27,459 nucleotides of DNA. It comes from SZUA-430 sp964547645 (GTDB lineage Bacteria; Pseudomonadota; Alphaproteobacteria; Micropepsales; Micropepsaceae). The notes under the pieces were generated by a model that saw only the letters and a program-made list of their open reading frames with translations, was not told the origin of the DNA and searched no databases. Position numbers and translations under genes: made by a program. Each line of letters opens with the position of its first letter. Within the stretch, counting starts at the first letter, position 1. Shown piece after piece: positions 16,537 through 22,581 of this stretch. Location of the stretch: contig CAZJOM010000057.1 of NCBI GenBank assembly GCA_964547645.1, forward strand, positions 1-27,459, read 5' to 3'.

Positions 16537-17241
16537 ATGCCCCAAACCGCACCCGATTTCACCGCCATCGACGTTTGGGTCTTCGACCTCGACAACACGC
16601 TCTATCCGCCCTCTTGCAATCTGTTCGCGCAGATCGACGTTAAAATGCGCGCCTTCATCTCCGAGCTGCTGCAGGTCGACGGCGACGAGGCCTATCGCCT
16701 GCAGAAGCAGTACTATCGCGATCACGGCACGACGCTGTCAGGTCTCATGAAAATCCACGGCATCAAGCCGGAGAAGTTCCTGAACTTCGTCCACGATATC
16801 GACGTCTCCGTCGTGCCGCCGAACGAAGCCTTGGCCGACGCGCTGCAGCGCCTGCCCGGCCGGCGGCTCGTATTCACGAACGGAACCGTGGCGCACGCGA
16901 CCCGCGTGCTCGACCGCATCGGCATCCACGACCACGTCGAGGACATCTTCGACATCGTCCACGCCGACTTCATCCCCAAGCCACGCCTGGAAACGTTTGA
17001 GCGCTTCGTCGTCAAGCACGCGATCGAACCAAAGCGCGCTGCGATGTTTGAGGATCTCGATCGCAACTTGGCCCCGGCGCACGAGTTGGGTATGACGACC
17101 GTACTGGTGCGCAGCGCCGACGGCCATGCCGACCCGGCCGTCCGCGGTTGGGGCGAGGCACCGGAAGGCGCGCCGCACGTGCATTTCAAGACCGACGACC
17201 TCGCCAAATTCTTGACCACCATTCGCCTTCGGAGCCCCTGA
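16537..17241 (+). CDS. Pyrimidine 5'-nucleotidase (HAD superfamily)
   Basis: The 234-residue HAD hydrolase has motif I FDLDNTLYP with nucleophile Asp17 and acid Asp19, motif II VFTNGT, the motif III lysine in HADFIPKP, and motif IV FEDLDRNLAPA. The sequence after motif I (PPSCNLFAQID) and a small helical cap match the SDT1-like pyrimidine 5'-nucleotidase subfamily, which dephosphorylates UMP/CMP or related nucleotides. ATG 16537 lacks a clear ribosome-binding site. A weak promoter-like pair TTGCGA/TATTCC (16497-16526, 18-base spacer) precedes it. Its TGA shares one base with the dapD ATG, so the pair is probably co-translated, an arrangement conserved in alphaproteobacteria. Confidence 0.88.
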   Translation: MPQTAPDFTAIDVWVFDLDNTLYPPSCNLFAQIDVKMRAFISELLQVDGDEAYRLQKQYYRDHGTTLSGLMKIHGIKPEKFLNFVHDIDVSVVPPNEALADALQRLPGRRLVFTNGTVAHATRVLDRIGIHDHVEDIFDIVHADFIPKPRLETFERFVVKHAIEPKRAAMFEDLDRNLAPAHELGMTTVLVRSADGHADPAVRGWGEAPEGAPHVHFKTDDLAKFLTTIRLRSP

Positions 17242-18068
17242 TGAGCTGGACCAAACTGCAGATCACGATCGACGAAGCCTGGGAGGCGCGCGACACGATT
17301 TCGCCCGCAACCCAGGGCGCGGCGCGCAAAGCCGTCGAGGAAACGCTGATCGCGCTCGACAGCGGCGAATTCCGCGTCGCCGAAAAAGCGTCCGGCGAAT
17401 GGCACACCCATCAATGGATCAAGAAGGCGGTCCTGCTGTCGTTCCGCCTGAACCCGATGGAGCCGATCCCCGGCGGCCCCGGCGGCGCGCATTGGTACGA
17501 CAAGGTACCGTCGAAATTCGCCAAGTGGACCGACGCCGACTTTGCCCGCGCCGGCTTCCGCGCCGTCCCTGGCGCGATCGTCCGCCACTCGGCCTTCGTC
17601 GCTAGGGGCGCGGTGCTGATGCCCTGCTTCATCAATGTCGGCGCGAATGTCGGCGAAGGCACGATGATCGACACTTGGGCAACGGTCGGCTCCTGCGCGC
17701 AAGTGGGCAAGAACTGCCACATCTCCGGCGGCACGGGCCTGGGCGGCGTGCTTGAGCCGCTGCAGGCAAACCCCGTCATCATCGAAGACAACTGCTTCAT
17801 CGGCGCCCGCAGTGAAGTCGCCGAAGGCGTCATCGTCGGCGAAGGCGCGGTGATCGGCATGGGCGTCTTCATCGGCCAATCGACCAAAATCGTCGACCGC
17901 GCCACCGGCCAAATCCACCAAGGCCGCGTACCCCCCTATTCGGTGGTTGTCGCCGGCACCATGCCGGGCGCTGCGAACAAACCCTCACTCTACTGCGCCG
18001 TCATCGTCAAAACCGTCGACGAACGCACGAGATCAAAGACGAGCATCAACGAACTGCTGCGGGATTAG
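17241..18068 (+). CDS. dapD: 2,3,4,5-tetrahydropyridine-2,6-dicarboxylate N-succinyltransferase
   Basis: The 275-residue enzyme uses succinyl-CoA to open and succinylate tetrahydrodipicolinate in the lysine/diaminopimelate pathway. An N-terminal helical domain (about 1-95) is followed by a left-handed beta-helix built of hexapeptide repeats (about 100-230), including VGANVGEGTMIDTWATVGSC and IGARSEVAEGVIVGEGAVIG. The AGTMPG and LYCAVIVK blocks near the end are standard. Length matches the family. GGAG lies six bases before ATG 17241. Its partner dapE, often adjacent, lies about 5.4 kb away at 23514. Confidence 0.97.
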   Translation: MSWTKLQITIDEAWEARDTISPATQGAARKAVEETLIALDSGEFRVAEKASGEWHTHQWIKKAVLLSFRLNPMEPIPGGPGGAHWYDKVPSKFAKWTDADFARAGFRAVPGAIVRHSAFVARGAVLMPCFINVGANVGEGTMIDTWATVGSCAQVGKNCHISGGTGLGGVLEPLQANPVIIEDNCFIGARSEVAEGVIVGEGAVIGMGVFIGQSTKIVDRATGQIHQGRVPPYSVVVAGTMPGAANKPSLYCAVIVKTVDERTRSKTSINELLRD

Positions 18069-18075
18069 CGGGCGC

Positions 18076-18858
18076 TCAAGCGGCGGCACTCCGCCACAGC
18101 ACATACGCGGCGACCATCAGAACCAACCCCGCGAAAAGCCGATTGAGCAGCCCTTTCTGCGTTGCCAGCCGTTGTGCGAGTACCAGCCCGCCGAGCCCAC
18201 CCAAGATTCCGCCGGCGATGAACAGGCCCGCGACCCGCCAATCAACAAGGCCGTCCATCGCATAAGTGCTGGCGGTGGTGAGCCCGAACACGCCGACCGA
18301 AAACAACGACGAACCGACCGCGTTCAGCATCGCCATGCCGCTGCCGAGCATGATGCCGGGCACGATCAAAAAACCGCCCCCGATCCCAAAGAACCCCGCA
18401 AGCAACCCGGTCAACAAACCAATTCCGACCAACCGCACAGCGATCGCGGGCGTGATCCTCACACTCGGATCGCCCTCGCTTTGCCGCGGTCGCAACATCG
18501 CAAGCGCGACCGCCACCATCACCAAGCCGAACACGAACAGCAACCGCTGCCCGTCGACCATTTTGCCCAGCGTAGACCCGATGAACGCACCGGTCACGCC
18601 CGAGAGCCCGAAGACCACCGCGCAAGGCCACTTCACGTTGCCGGCGCGCGAGTGGGCGATCAAATTGGCAAACGCATTCGCCGAAACCGCAAGCGCACTC
18701 GTGCCGATCGCGACATGGGGATTGCTCACCCCCACCACATAGAGCAGCAGCGGAACCGCTAAGATCGATCCCCCGCCACCGACGACGCCCAACGTCAACC
18801 CGACGACACTGCCTGACAGCACCGCAAGGAGGTCGGCAAACGTCGGATCGAAACTCAC
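18076..18858 (-). CDS. TSUP family permease (TauE/SafE-type sulfite or sulfonate exporter)
   Basis: The 260-residue integral membrane protein has about seven to eight hydrophobic segments in two related halves. Each half opens with the TSUP glycine motif: GLTLGVVGGGGSILAVPLL in the first and LTGLLAGFFGIGGGFLIVP in the second. Family members export sulfite, sulfonates or other sulfur anions. GTG 18858 overlaps the TGA of the rhodanese gene by four bases (GTGA), so it is the last gene of arsR-rhodanese-TSUP. In known bigR-type operons a TSUP protein is proposed to remove the sulfite made by the persulfide dioxygenase. Export of sulfite here is inferred from that context. Confidence 0.9.
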   Translation of the reverse strand: MSFDPTFADLLAVLSGSVVGLTLGVVGGGGSILAVPLLLYVVGVSNPHVAIGTSALAVSANAFANLIAHSRAGNVKWPCAVVFGLSGVTGAFIGSTLGKMVDGQRLLFVFGLVMVAVALAMLRPRQSEGDPSVRITPAIAVRLVGIGLLTGLLAGFFGIGGGFLIVPGIMLGSGMAMLNAVGSSLFSVGVFGLTTASTYAMDGLVDWRVAGLFIAGGILGGLGGLVLAQRLATQKGLLNRLFAGLVLMVAAYVLWRSAAA

Positions 18859-19415
18859 GCCGCCACCGCCCGCGGCCGGTTCCACGGCATATACGCGAGC
18901 AGATTGGCCATGGCGCATGTTCCGCTCACCCCGGCGAAGACCAGTCCGCCGCCGACGAAGCCGCTCAGGAGCACGAACCACTGCGACACGACCGCAGCCA
19001 GCACCACGCCGAGCAACACCAAACTACCCGCCGTGATCTGCACCTGGCGCTGCATCTCGATTGGTTGCGCGCGATCGACGTGCGAAGGCAGACCCGCCGC
19101 GCGCCAGCCGTTTAGTCCGCCCTCGATCACATAGGTGTCTTTGAATCCCGCAGCCACCAACCGCGCCGCATTCATCGCCGTACGCCGCCCGCTCTGACAT
19201 TGAAAGATCGCAGCCTTGCCCGCCGCACGGTCACGATCGAAGTCATGCGTATCGAGACTGCCGAGCGGTACCAGCCGCGCGCCGAGAATGTGCTCGCGCG
19301 CGTATTCGTTCGGATCGCGAATGTCGACCAGGATGGCCCGCCCTTCGTCGAGCAGCCGCTTGGCCTCGGCAGGCTTGAGCGCGGTGAACCCGCAAGTGTT
19401 CGTCTCAATCATCAT
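18855..19415 (-). CDS. Rhodanese-DUF2892 membrane protein (YgaP-like)
   Basis: The 186-residue protein joins an N-terminal rhodanese domain (about 8-115) to a two-helix DUF2892 membrane anchor (about 122-180), the layout of E. coli YgaP. The active-site loop is CQSGRRT with Cys73; the CH2A-like block DIRDPNEYAREHI (31-43) and the tail VIEGGLNGWRAAGLP are intact. It should carry sulfane sulfur as a Cys persulfide and pass it on at the inner membrane. ATG 19415 overlaps the arsR stop (ATGA) and has AAGGA six to seven bases upstream; the next codon is also ATG. It overlaps the TSUP gene by four bases. Confidence 0.92.
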   Translation of the reverse strand: MMIETNTCGFTALKPAEAKRLLDEGRAILVDIRDPNEYAREHILGARLVPLGSLDTHDFDRDRAAGKAAIFQCQSGRRTAMNAARLVAAGFKDTYVIEGGLNGWRAAGLPSHVDRAQPIEMQRQVQITAGSLVLLGVVLAAVVSQWFVLLSGFVGGGLVFAGVSGTCAMANLLAYMPWNRPRAVAA

Positions 19416-19741
19416 TTTCGTTCCTTCGAAGGTTTGCAAAAGATGTCGTGCAACGCGGTGATGAGCTGCACCACCCGTTCATCGGCAATCCGGTAGAAGA
19501 TTGTCTGCCCCTCGCGCCGCGTGGCGACCAAGCCCTCTGTCCGAAGCTTCGCCAAATGCTGCGACAAGGCAGATTGGCTCAAAGCCACAGCGTCGTTGAG
19601 CTCGCCCACGGACATTTCACCTTGCCCCAACCGGCAAAGAACCATCAAACGGGTCTCGTGCGACAGAGCGCGAAGCACGTCGACCGCTGCACCGGCGTTG
19701 GCCTGCATCGCTTTCAGTTCGCGTGGGTTGAAGGCGTTCAT
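19412..19741 (-). CDS. ArsR-family repressor of the BigR/SqrR persulfide-sensing type
   Basis: The 109-residue winged-helix protein has the ArsR core: ALSHETRLMVLCRL (25-38), MSVGELNDAVALSQSALSQHLAKLRTEGLV (recognition helix about 54-66), then the wing RREGQTIFYRI. It has only two cysteines, Cys36 and Cys102, 66 residues apart. To my knowledge that is the spacing of the dithiol pair in SqrR (41/107) and BigR (42/108), where sulfane sulfur forms a tetrasulfide bridge and releases DNA. The classic ArsR arsenic-site cysteine pair is absent. It heads the arsR-rhodanese-TSUP operon and diverges from the dioxygenase gene across a palindrome. The regulatory role is well supported by context but not tested. 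Confidence 0.88.
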   Translation of the reverse strand: MNAFNPRELKAMQANAGAAVDVLRALSHETRLMVLCRLGQGEMSVGELNDAVALSQSALSQHLAKLRTEGLVATRREGQTIFYRIADERVVQLITALHDIFCKPSKERK

Positions 19742-19763
19742 GAATTTGCTCTCATTTCAGTAC

Positions 19764-19791
19764 TTGCTAATTTAGAGATCTCTAATATATA
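19764..19791 (+). promoter_or_regulatory. Predicted promoter of the persulfide dioxygenase gene
   Basis: TTGCTA (19764-19769) and TATATA (19786-19791) are spaced by 16 bases. The spacer is occupied by the 14-bp palindrome 19772-19785. Transcription would begin near 19798, giving a short leader that still contains the ribosome site GGAGGA (19804-19809). Confidence 0.55.
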
Positions 19792-19797
19792 AGTCAA
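19769..19797 (-). promoter_or_regulatory. Predicted promoter of the arsR-rhodanese-TSUP operon
   Basis: On the minus strand TTGACT (19797-19792) and TAAATT (19774-19769) are spaced by 17 bases. This promoter covers the same DNA as the forward promoter on the opposite strand. The start of transcription would fall near 19762, about 20 bases before the arsR ATG. Confidence 0.55.
19772..19785. promoter_or_regulatory. Palindromic operator of the sulfur module
   Basis: TTAGAGATCTCTAA is a perfect 14-bp palindrome in an A/T-rich tract, unusual in this GC-rich sequence. A second, overlapping imperfect palindrome (CTAA-T-TTAG, 19767-19775) adjoins it. It lies in the spacer of both divergent promoters, so one bound ArsR dimer could block both. 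Binding is inferred; A/T-rich imperfect palindromes are typical for BigR/SqrR-like repressors. Confidence 0.65.
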
Positions 19798-19815
19798 GCC
19801 AACGGAGGAAATTCG

Positions 19816-20676
19816 ATGCAACCGCAAATCCAGGCCTTTTTCGACGAGGCGACGTTCACCGTTACCTATCTGGTATCCGATCCCGCCACGCGCACGGGCG
19901 CCGTGATCGACCCCGTGCTGGACTACGATCCCAAATCGGGCCGAACAGCGACCCGCTCCGCGGACGCTGTGCTAGCGGCAGCGAAGCAATCCGGCATCGC
20001 CATCGCGTGGATCCTCGAAACCCACGCACACGCGGACCATCTGTCGGCCGGCGCCTACCTGCGCGGCAAGACCGGCGCCAAAATCGCGATCGGCGAACAC
20101 ATCACAACCGTGCAAAAGACCTTCGCCCCGATCTTCAACCAACGCGAAACGTCCGCCGATGGCCGCGAATTCGACCGCCTCGCGAAAGACGGCGACAAGC
20201 TTGCCTTGGGCGACCTGTCGATCGAGGTGTTGTTTACCCCCGGCCACACCCCAGCCTGCATCGCGTACAAGATCGCCGATGCGGTTTTCGTCGGCGACAC
20301 GTTGTTCATGCCGGACTACGGCACCGCCCGCACGGACTTTCCCGGCGGCGACGCTCGCGCGCTCTATCGTTCGATCAAGAAGATCCTATCGCTGCCGCCG
20401 CAGACCCGCCTTTTCATGTGCCACGACTACAAGGCGCCCGGCCGCGACGCCTACGCCTGGCAAACCACCGTCGCCGAGCAGCGCGCGAAGAACGTCCACA
20501 TCAACGACGCCGTCAGCGAGGACGCCTTCGTCGCCATGCGTACCGCACGCGACAAGACGCTCGCGATGCCGGTGCTGATCCTGCCCTCGATCCAAGTGAA
20601 CATCCGCGCCGGCGATCTGCCCCCACCGGAGTCGAACGGCACCAGCTATCTCAAGATCCCGTTGAACCGGATCTAG
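19816..20676 (+). CDS. blh: Persulfide dioxygenase-like metallo-beta-lactamase fold protein (Blh/ETHE1 type)
   Basis: The 286-residue protein has the MBL metal site THAHADH (His70, His72, Asp74, His75), with His144 (TPGHTP), Asp161 (GDTLF) and His203 (MCHDY). The RTDFPGGDA block and the C-terminal segment with NIRAGDLPPPE...YLKIPLN are features of Blh and ETHE1-like dioxygenases rather than glyoxalase II. These mononuclear iron enzymes oxidise glutathione persulfide to sulfite with oxygen. A strong ribosome site GGAGGA lies six bases before ATG 19816. It diverges from the arsR operon over a shared operator and is expected to be induced by sulfane sulfur. Its stop lies three bases from that of the next, convergent gene. 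Confidence 0.9.
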   Translation: MQPQIQAFFDEATFTVTYLVSDPATRTGAVIDPVLDYDPKSGRTATRSADAVLAAAKQSGIAIAWILETHAHADHLSAGAYLRGKTGAKIAIGEHITTVQKTFAPIFNQRETSADGREFDRLAKDGDKLALGDLSIEVLFTPGHTPACIAYKIADAVFVGDTLFMPDYGTARTDFPGGDARALYRSIKKILSLPPQTRLFMCHDYKAPGRDAYAWQTTVAEQRAKNVHINDAVSEDAFVAMRTARDKTLAMPVLILPSIQVNIRAGDLPPPESNGTSYLKIPLNRI

Positions 20677-20679
20677 CCG

Positions 20680-21240
20680 CTAACCCTTCGCAGCCCTGAC
20701 CAATCCGGTGAGCCCGTCGATGCTCTCCGCGTTCGCGGTGTAGCGCCGCTCCGCCCATTCGTCCTGCGTGCGGTGATCGATCGCGCGCCTCAACTGATCG
20801 CGCTCCGACTTGAACTCGTAGAACGGCACGCCCCAACCGCAGCTGTCGGCAATACGCTCGACATCGACATAGACGATATTGCGCGCCTTGCTCAGTTCGA
20901 CGGGAAACGTCTTAAGCTCAGCCTCGAAACCCGGCGCGTCGAATTGCATGACGGACGCCTTGCCGTAGAGCCGAAGGATCAGCGCCGGCCCCTCGAACGC
21001 GCAGAACATAATCGTGATCCGCCCGTTCTCGCGCACATGCGCCACCGTCTCGATCCCCGACCCGCCGAGATCGAGGTAGGCGACACGCTTGGGCGAGATG
21101 ATCTTGAACGCGTCATACCCCTTCGGGCTGACATTCACATGCCCCTCCCCCGACAACGGCGCGGTGGCGACGAAGAACATCTTCTGCCGACCGATAAATG
21201 CAGCAAGCTTTTCATCGATCTGATCGTAGACTTTGGCCAT
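20680..21240 (-). CDS. Pyridoxamine 5'-phosphate oxidase family (FMN-binding split-barrel) protein
   Basis: The 186-residue protein matches the split-barrel PPOX superfamily: an N-terminal helix, then a strand pattern KMFFVATAPLSGEGHVNVSPKG (about 20-41), a GSGIETVAHVRENGRITIMFCAFEG block (about 60-84) and a C-terminal helix-rich tail. The SPKGYD and FEGPALILRLYG segments are typical for a subgroup of uncharacterised PPOX-class proteins. FMN or another flavin/deazaflavin is the expected ligand; PdxH activity is unlikely because the PLP-specific C-terminal motif is absent. AGGA lies eight bases before ATG 21240. Upstream lies the 118-base inverted-repeat element. Confidence 0.85.
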   Translation of the reverse strand: MAKVYDQIDEKLAAFIGRQKMFFVATAPLSGEGHVNVSPKGYDAFKIISPKRVAYLDLGGSGIETVAHVRENGRITIMFCAFEGPALILRLYGKASVMQFDAPGFEAELKTFPVELSKARNIVYVDVERIADSCGWGVPFYEFKSERDQLRRAIDHRTQDEWAERRYTANAESIDGLTGLVRAAKG

Positions 21241-21320
21241 GGGACATATCCTGAAATGACGACACAGCTTCGAGTTTGGCAGGATTCACGCCACGAGGCC
21301 AAGCCGCAAGAAGAGAATTG

Positions 21321-21438
21321 AAACGCCAAGAACGCCAAGATGCTCATGTGGGTTATTGGCGCGCAGCGTCTGTCATCAACGTGAGATAGCGCGCTAACGC
21401 GCGCGGGTGGCATGAGCCTCTTGGCGTTCTTGGCGTTT
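21321..21438. repeat. 28-bp inverted repeat with 62-base loop (hairpin element 1)
   Basis: The left arm (21321-21348) and right arm (21411-21438) are reverse complements except for one position. The outer 20 bases of the left arm, aaacgccaagaacgccaaga, are themselves a tandem copy of the 9-mer aacgccaag; after one mismatch, GCTCATG pairs with CATGAGC. The loop contains the palindrome TAGCGCGCTA. The element fills most of the region between the divergent PPOX and CinA-like genes (21241-21491), where I see no other gene. It looks like a dispersed intergenic palindromic repeat, which needs genome-wide copy counting to prove. Confidence 0.9.
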
Positions 21439-21491
21439 AATCTCTAATGTCGGCAGCAACGCATTCAATCTCACGAAACGAGAACCAAGCC

Positions 21492-21977
21492 ATGACCCGC
21501 AATCTCGCCGACATGGGCGCCAAAGCTGCAGCGCTGCTGAAACAGCGCGGCGAGCGCATCGCCGTTGCCGAATCTTCCGCCGGCGGGTTGATCTCGGCCG
21601 CACTCCTCGCGCAGGCCGGCGCCTCGGTCTACTACGCGGGCGGCGGCGTCATCTATTCCGCGCGCGCCTTCAAAGGCCTGCTCAATCTCGAACGCGACAG
21701 CATTATCGGCATGCGCTCGTCGAGCGAGCCCTACGCCGCGTTCCTCGCCGAAACGATCCGCACCAAACACCGCGTCGAATGGGGCCTGGCCGAAACAGGC
21801 GCCGCAGGCCCAACCGGCAACGGCTACGGCGACCCCGCAGGCCACACGTGCCTCGCCGTCGCGGGGCCGCACCCCAGCACCCGCACGCTCCGCACCAACA
21901 TCACCGACCGCGTCGAAAACATGTACCTCTTCGCCAAAGCCGCCCTCGCCGATTTGGTCGCCGCGCTCGAGAAGTAG
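21492..21977 (+). CDS. CinA family protein (C-terminal-domain-only, PncC-like nicotinamide-nucleotide amidase)
   Basis: The 161-residue protein consists only of the CinA C-terminal domain, close in length to E. coli PncC (about 165 residues). PncC deamidates NMN to nicotinate mononucleotide in pyridine nucleotide recycling. Recognisable blocks are RIAVAESSAGGLISAALL (about 22-39), GASVYYAGGGVIYSARAF (about 43-60) and GLAETGAAGPTGNGYGDPAGHTCLAV (about 98-123). The usual AESCTGGL reads AESSAGGL here. The loop between GPTG and G-x-A-G is slightly expanded. ATG 21492 gives the family N-terminus; ATG 21447, only nine bases from the inverted repeat, would add 15 residues. The gene is bracketed by two unrelated inverted-repeat elements. 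Amidase activity is inferred. Confidence 0.82.
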   Translation: MTRNLADMGAKAAALLKQRGERIAVAESSAGGLISAALLAQAGASVYYAGGGVIYSARAFKGLLNLERDSIIGMRSSSEPYAAFLAETIRTKHRVEWGLAETGAAGPTGNGYGDPAGHTCLAVAGPHPSTRTLRTNITDRVENMYLFAKAALADLVAALEK

Positions 21978-22054
21978 CTCACCCCTAAGCCACGAACGAC
22001 ACCAGACGCTCGGCCTGAACGTCGAACATTTGTTGCGCGTCACCGCTGACATGT

Positions 22055-22201
22055 CTCACGCGAAGCCGCGAAGAGCGCGAAGATAAGGCGCGAAACCTGT
22101 TGCTTCGCGCGCCGCAAGGCTCTGTCAAACGTTGCAATGGCGCTTCGCGCCGATGAGTGGATTCGCGTCTTGTCTTCGCGCTCTTCGCGGCTTCGCGTGA
22201 G
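22055..22201. repeat. 33-bp inverted repeat with 81-base loop (hairpin element 2)
   Basis: The left arm 22055-22087 and right arm 22169-22201 are reverse complements over 33 bases with one difference, which would be a G-U pair in RNA. Further matching (CGCGAA and CC) continues inward. The arms are built of degenerate 8-9-base units around CGCGAAG (for example cgcgaagccgcgaagagcgc). The element lies in the 304-base stretch between the convergent CinA-like and ABM genes (21978-22281). Its sequence is unrelated to element 1, but its design is the same. Confidence 0.92.
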
Positions 22202-22231
22202 CAATTCGGCCCGCACCACACGCGCCGACAC

Positions 22232-22263
22232 CTGCCCGCCGAAGCCTTGGCGTAGGCGGGTGG
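22232..22263. repeat. Short GC-rich stem-loop downstream of the ABM gene
   Basis: CCCGCC (22235-22240) pairs with GGCGGG (22255-22260), and the stem extends to nine pairs with two G-U pairs and one C-G. The 14-base loop holds GCCTTGGC. On the minus strand it lies about 20 bases past the ABM stop codon, where a terminator would sit, but there is no T-run. A similar CCCGCC-tacgccaaggcttc-GGCGGG motif is, as I recall, a common interspersed repeat in bacterial genomes; that is memory, not a search. Confidence 0.55.
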
Positions 22264-22281
22264 TGAACCCTTCTTACTTCC

Positions 22282-22581
22282 TTACAGCGGCGACGTCCCA
22301 CTCACTTCATAGATATGCAGCTTCCTGTCCGAAATGCCGAACGACGGCCACGCCGCGCGCCACTCCGCCAGATGCGGCATCTTGAAGTGCAGCTGCAGCG
22401 TTTCCATGTCGCGCCACGCTTCAAACACGTGCACGACGCTCGGGTCCAGCACATCGACCGAGTACGAATAATCGAGGCACCCGTCCTCCGCCCGCGACGC
22501 ATTGATCATGCGATCCATGATCTCCCGCGCTGCCACGAGCTTCGTAGGATCGATCCGCACGGTACCGGCGACGATGATCAC
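22282..22581 (-). CDS. Antibiotic biosynthesis monooxygenase (ABM) domain protein
   Basis: The 99-residue protein is a single ABM ferredoxin-like alpha-beta domain. It begins with strand IIVAGTVRID, then a helix (KLVAAREIMDRMINASRAEDGCL), SYSVDVLDPSVVHVFEAWRD and a second helix ending in HFKMPHLAEW. The conserved pattern E-x-G-C-L-x-Y and F-E-x-W is present. Members are cofactor-free monooxygenases or small quinol-acting enzymes; this one cannot be given a substrate. It starts at GTG 22581, which overlaps the TGA of the upstream SDR gene (GTGA), so the two are probably translated together. Confidence 0.85.
   Translation of the reverse strand: MIIVAGTVRIDPTKLVAAREIMDRMINASRAEDGCLDYSYSVDVLDPSVVHVFEAWRDMETLQLHFKMPHLAEWRAAWPSFGISDRKLHIYEVSGTSPL

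Noticed and set aside
16722..17921. 399-codon minus-strand frame opposite the HAD gene and dapD
   Set aside because: It has no recognisable domain and is explained as the complement of two well-supported genes.
22232..22263. Intrinsic terminator of the SDR-ABM genes
   Set aside because: A stem is present in the right place, but there is no T-run on the minus strand, so it is listed as a repeat or stem-loop instead.
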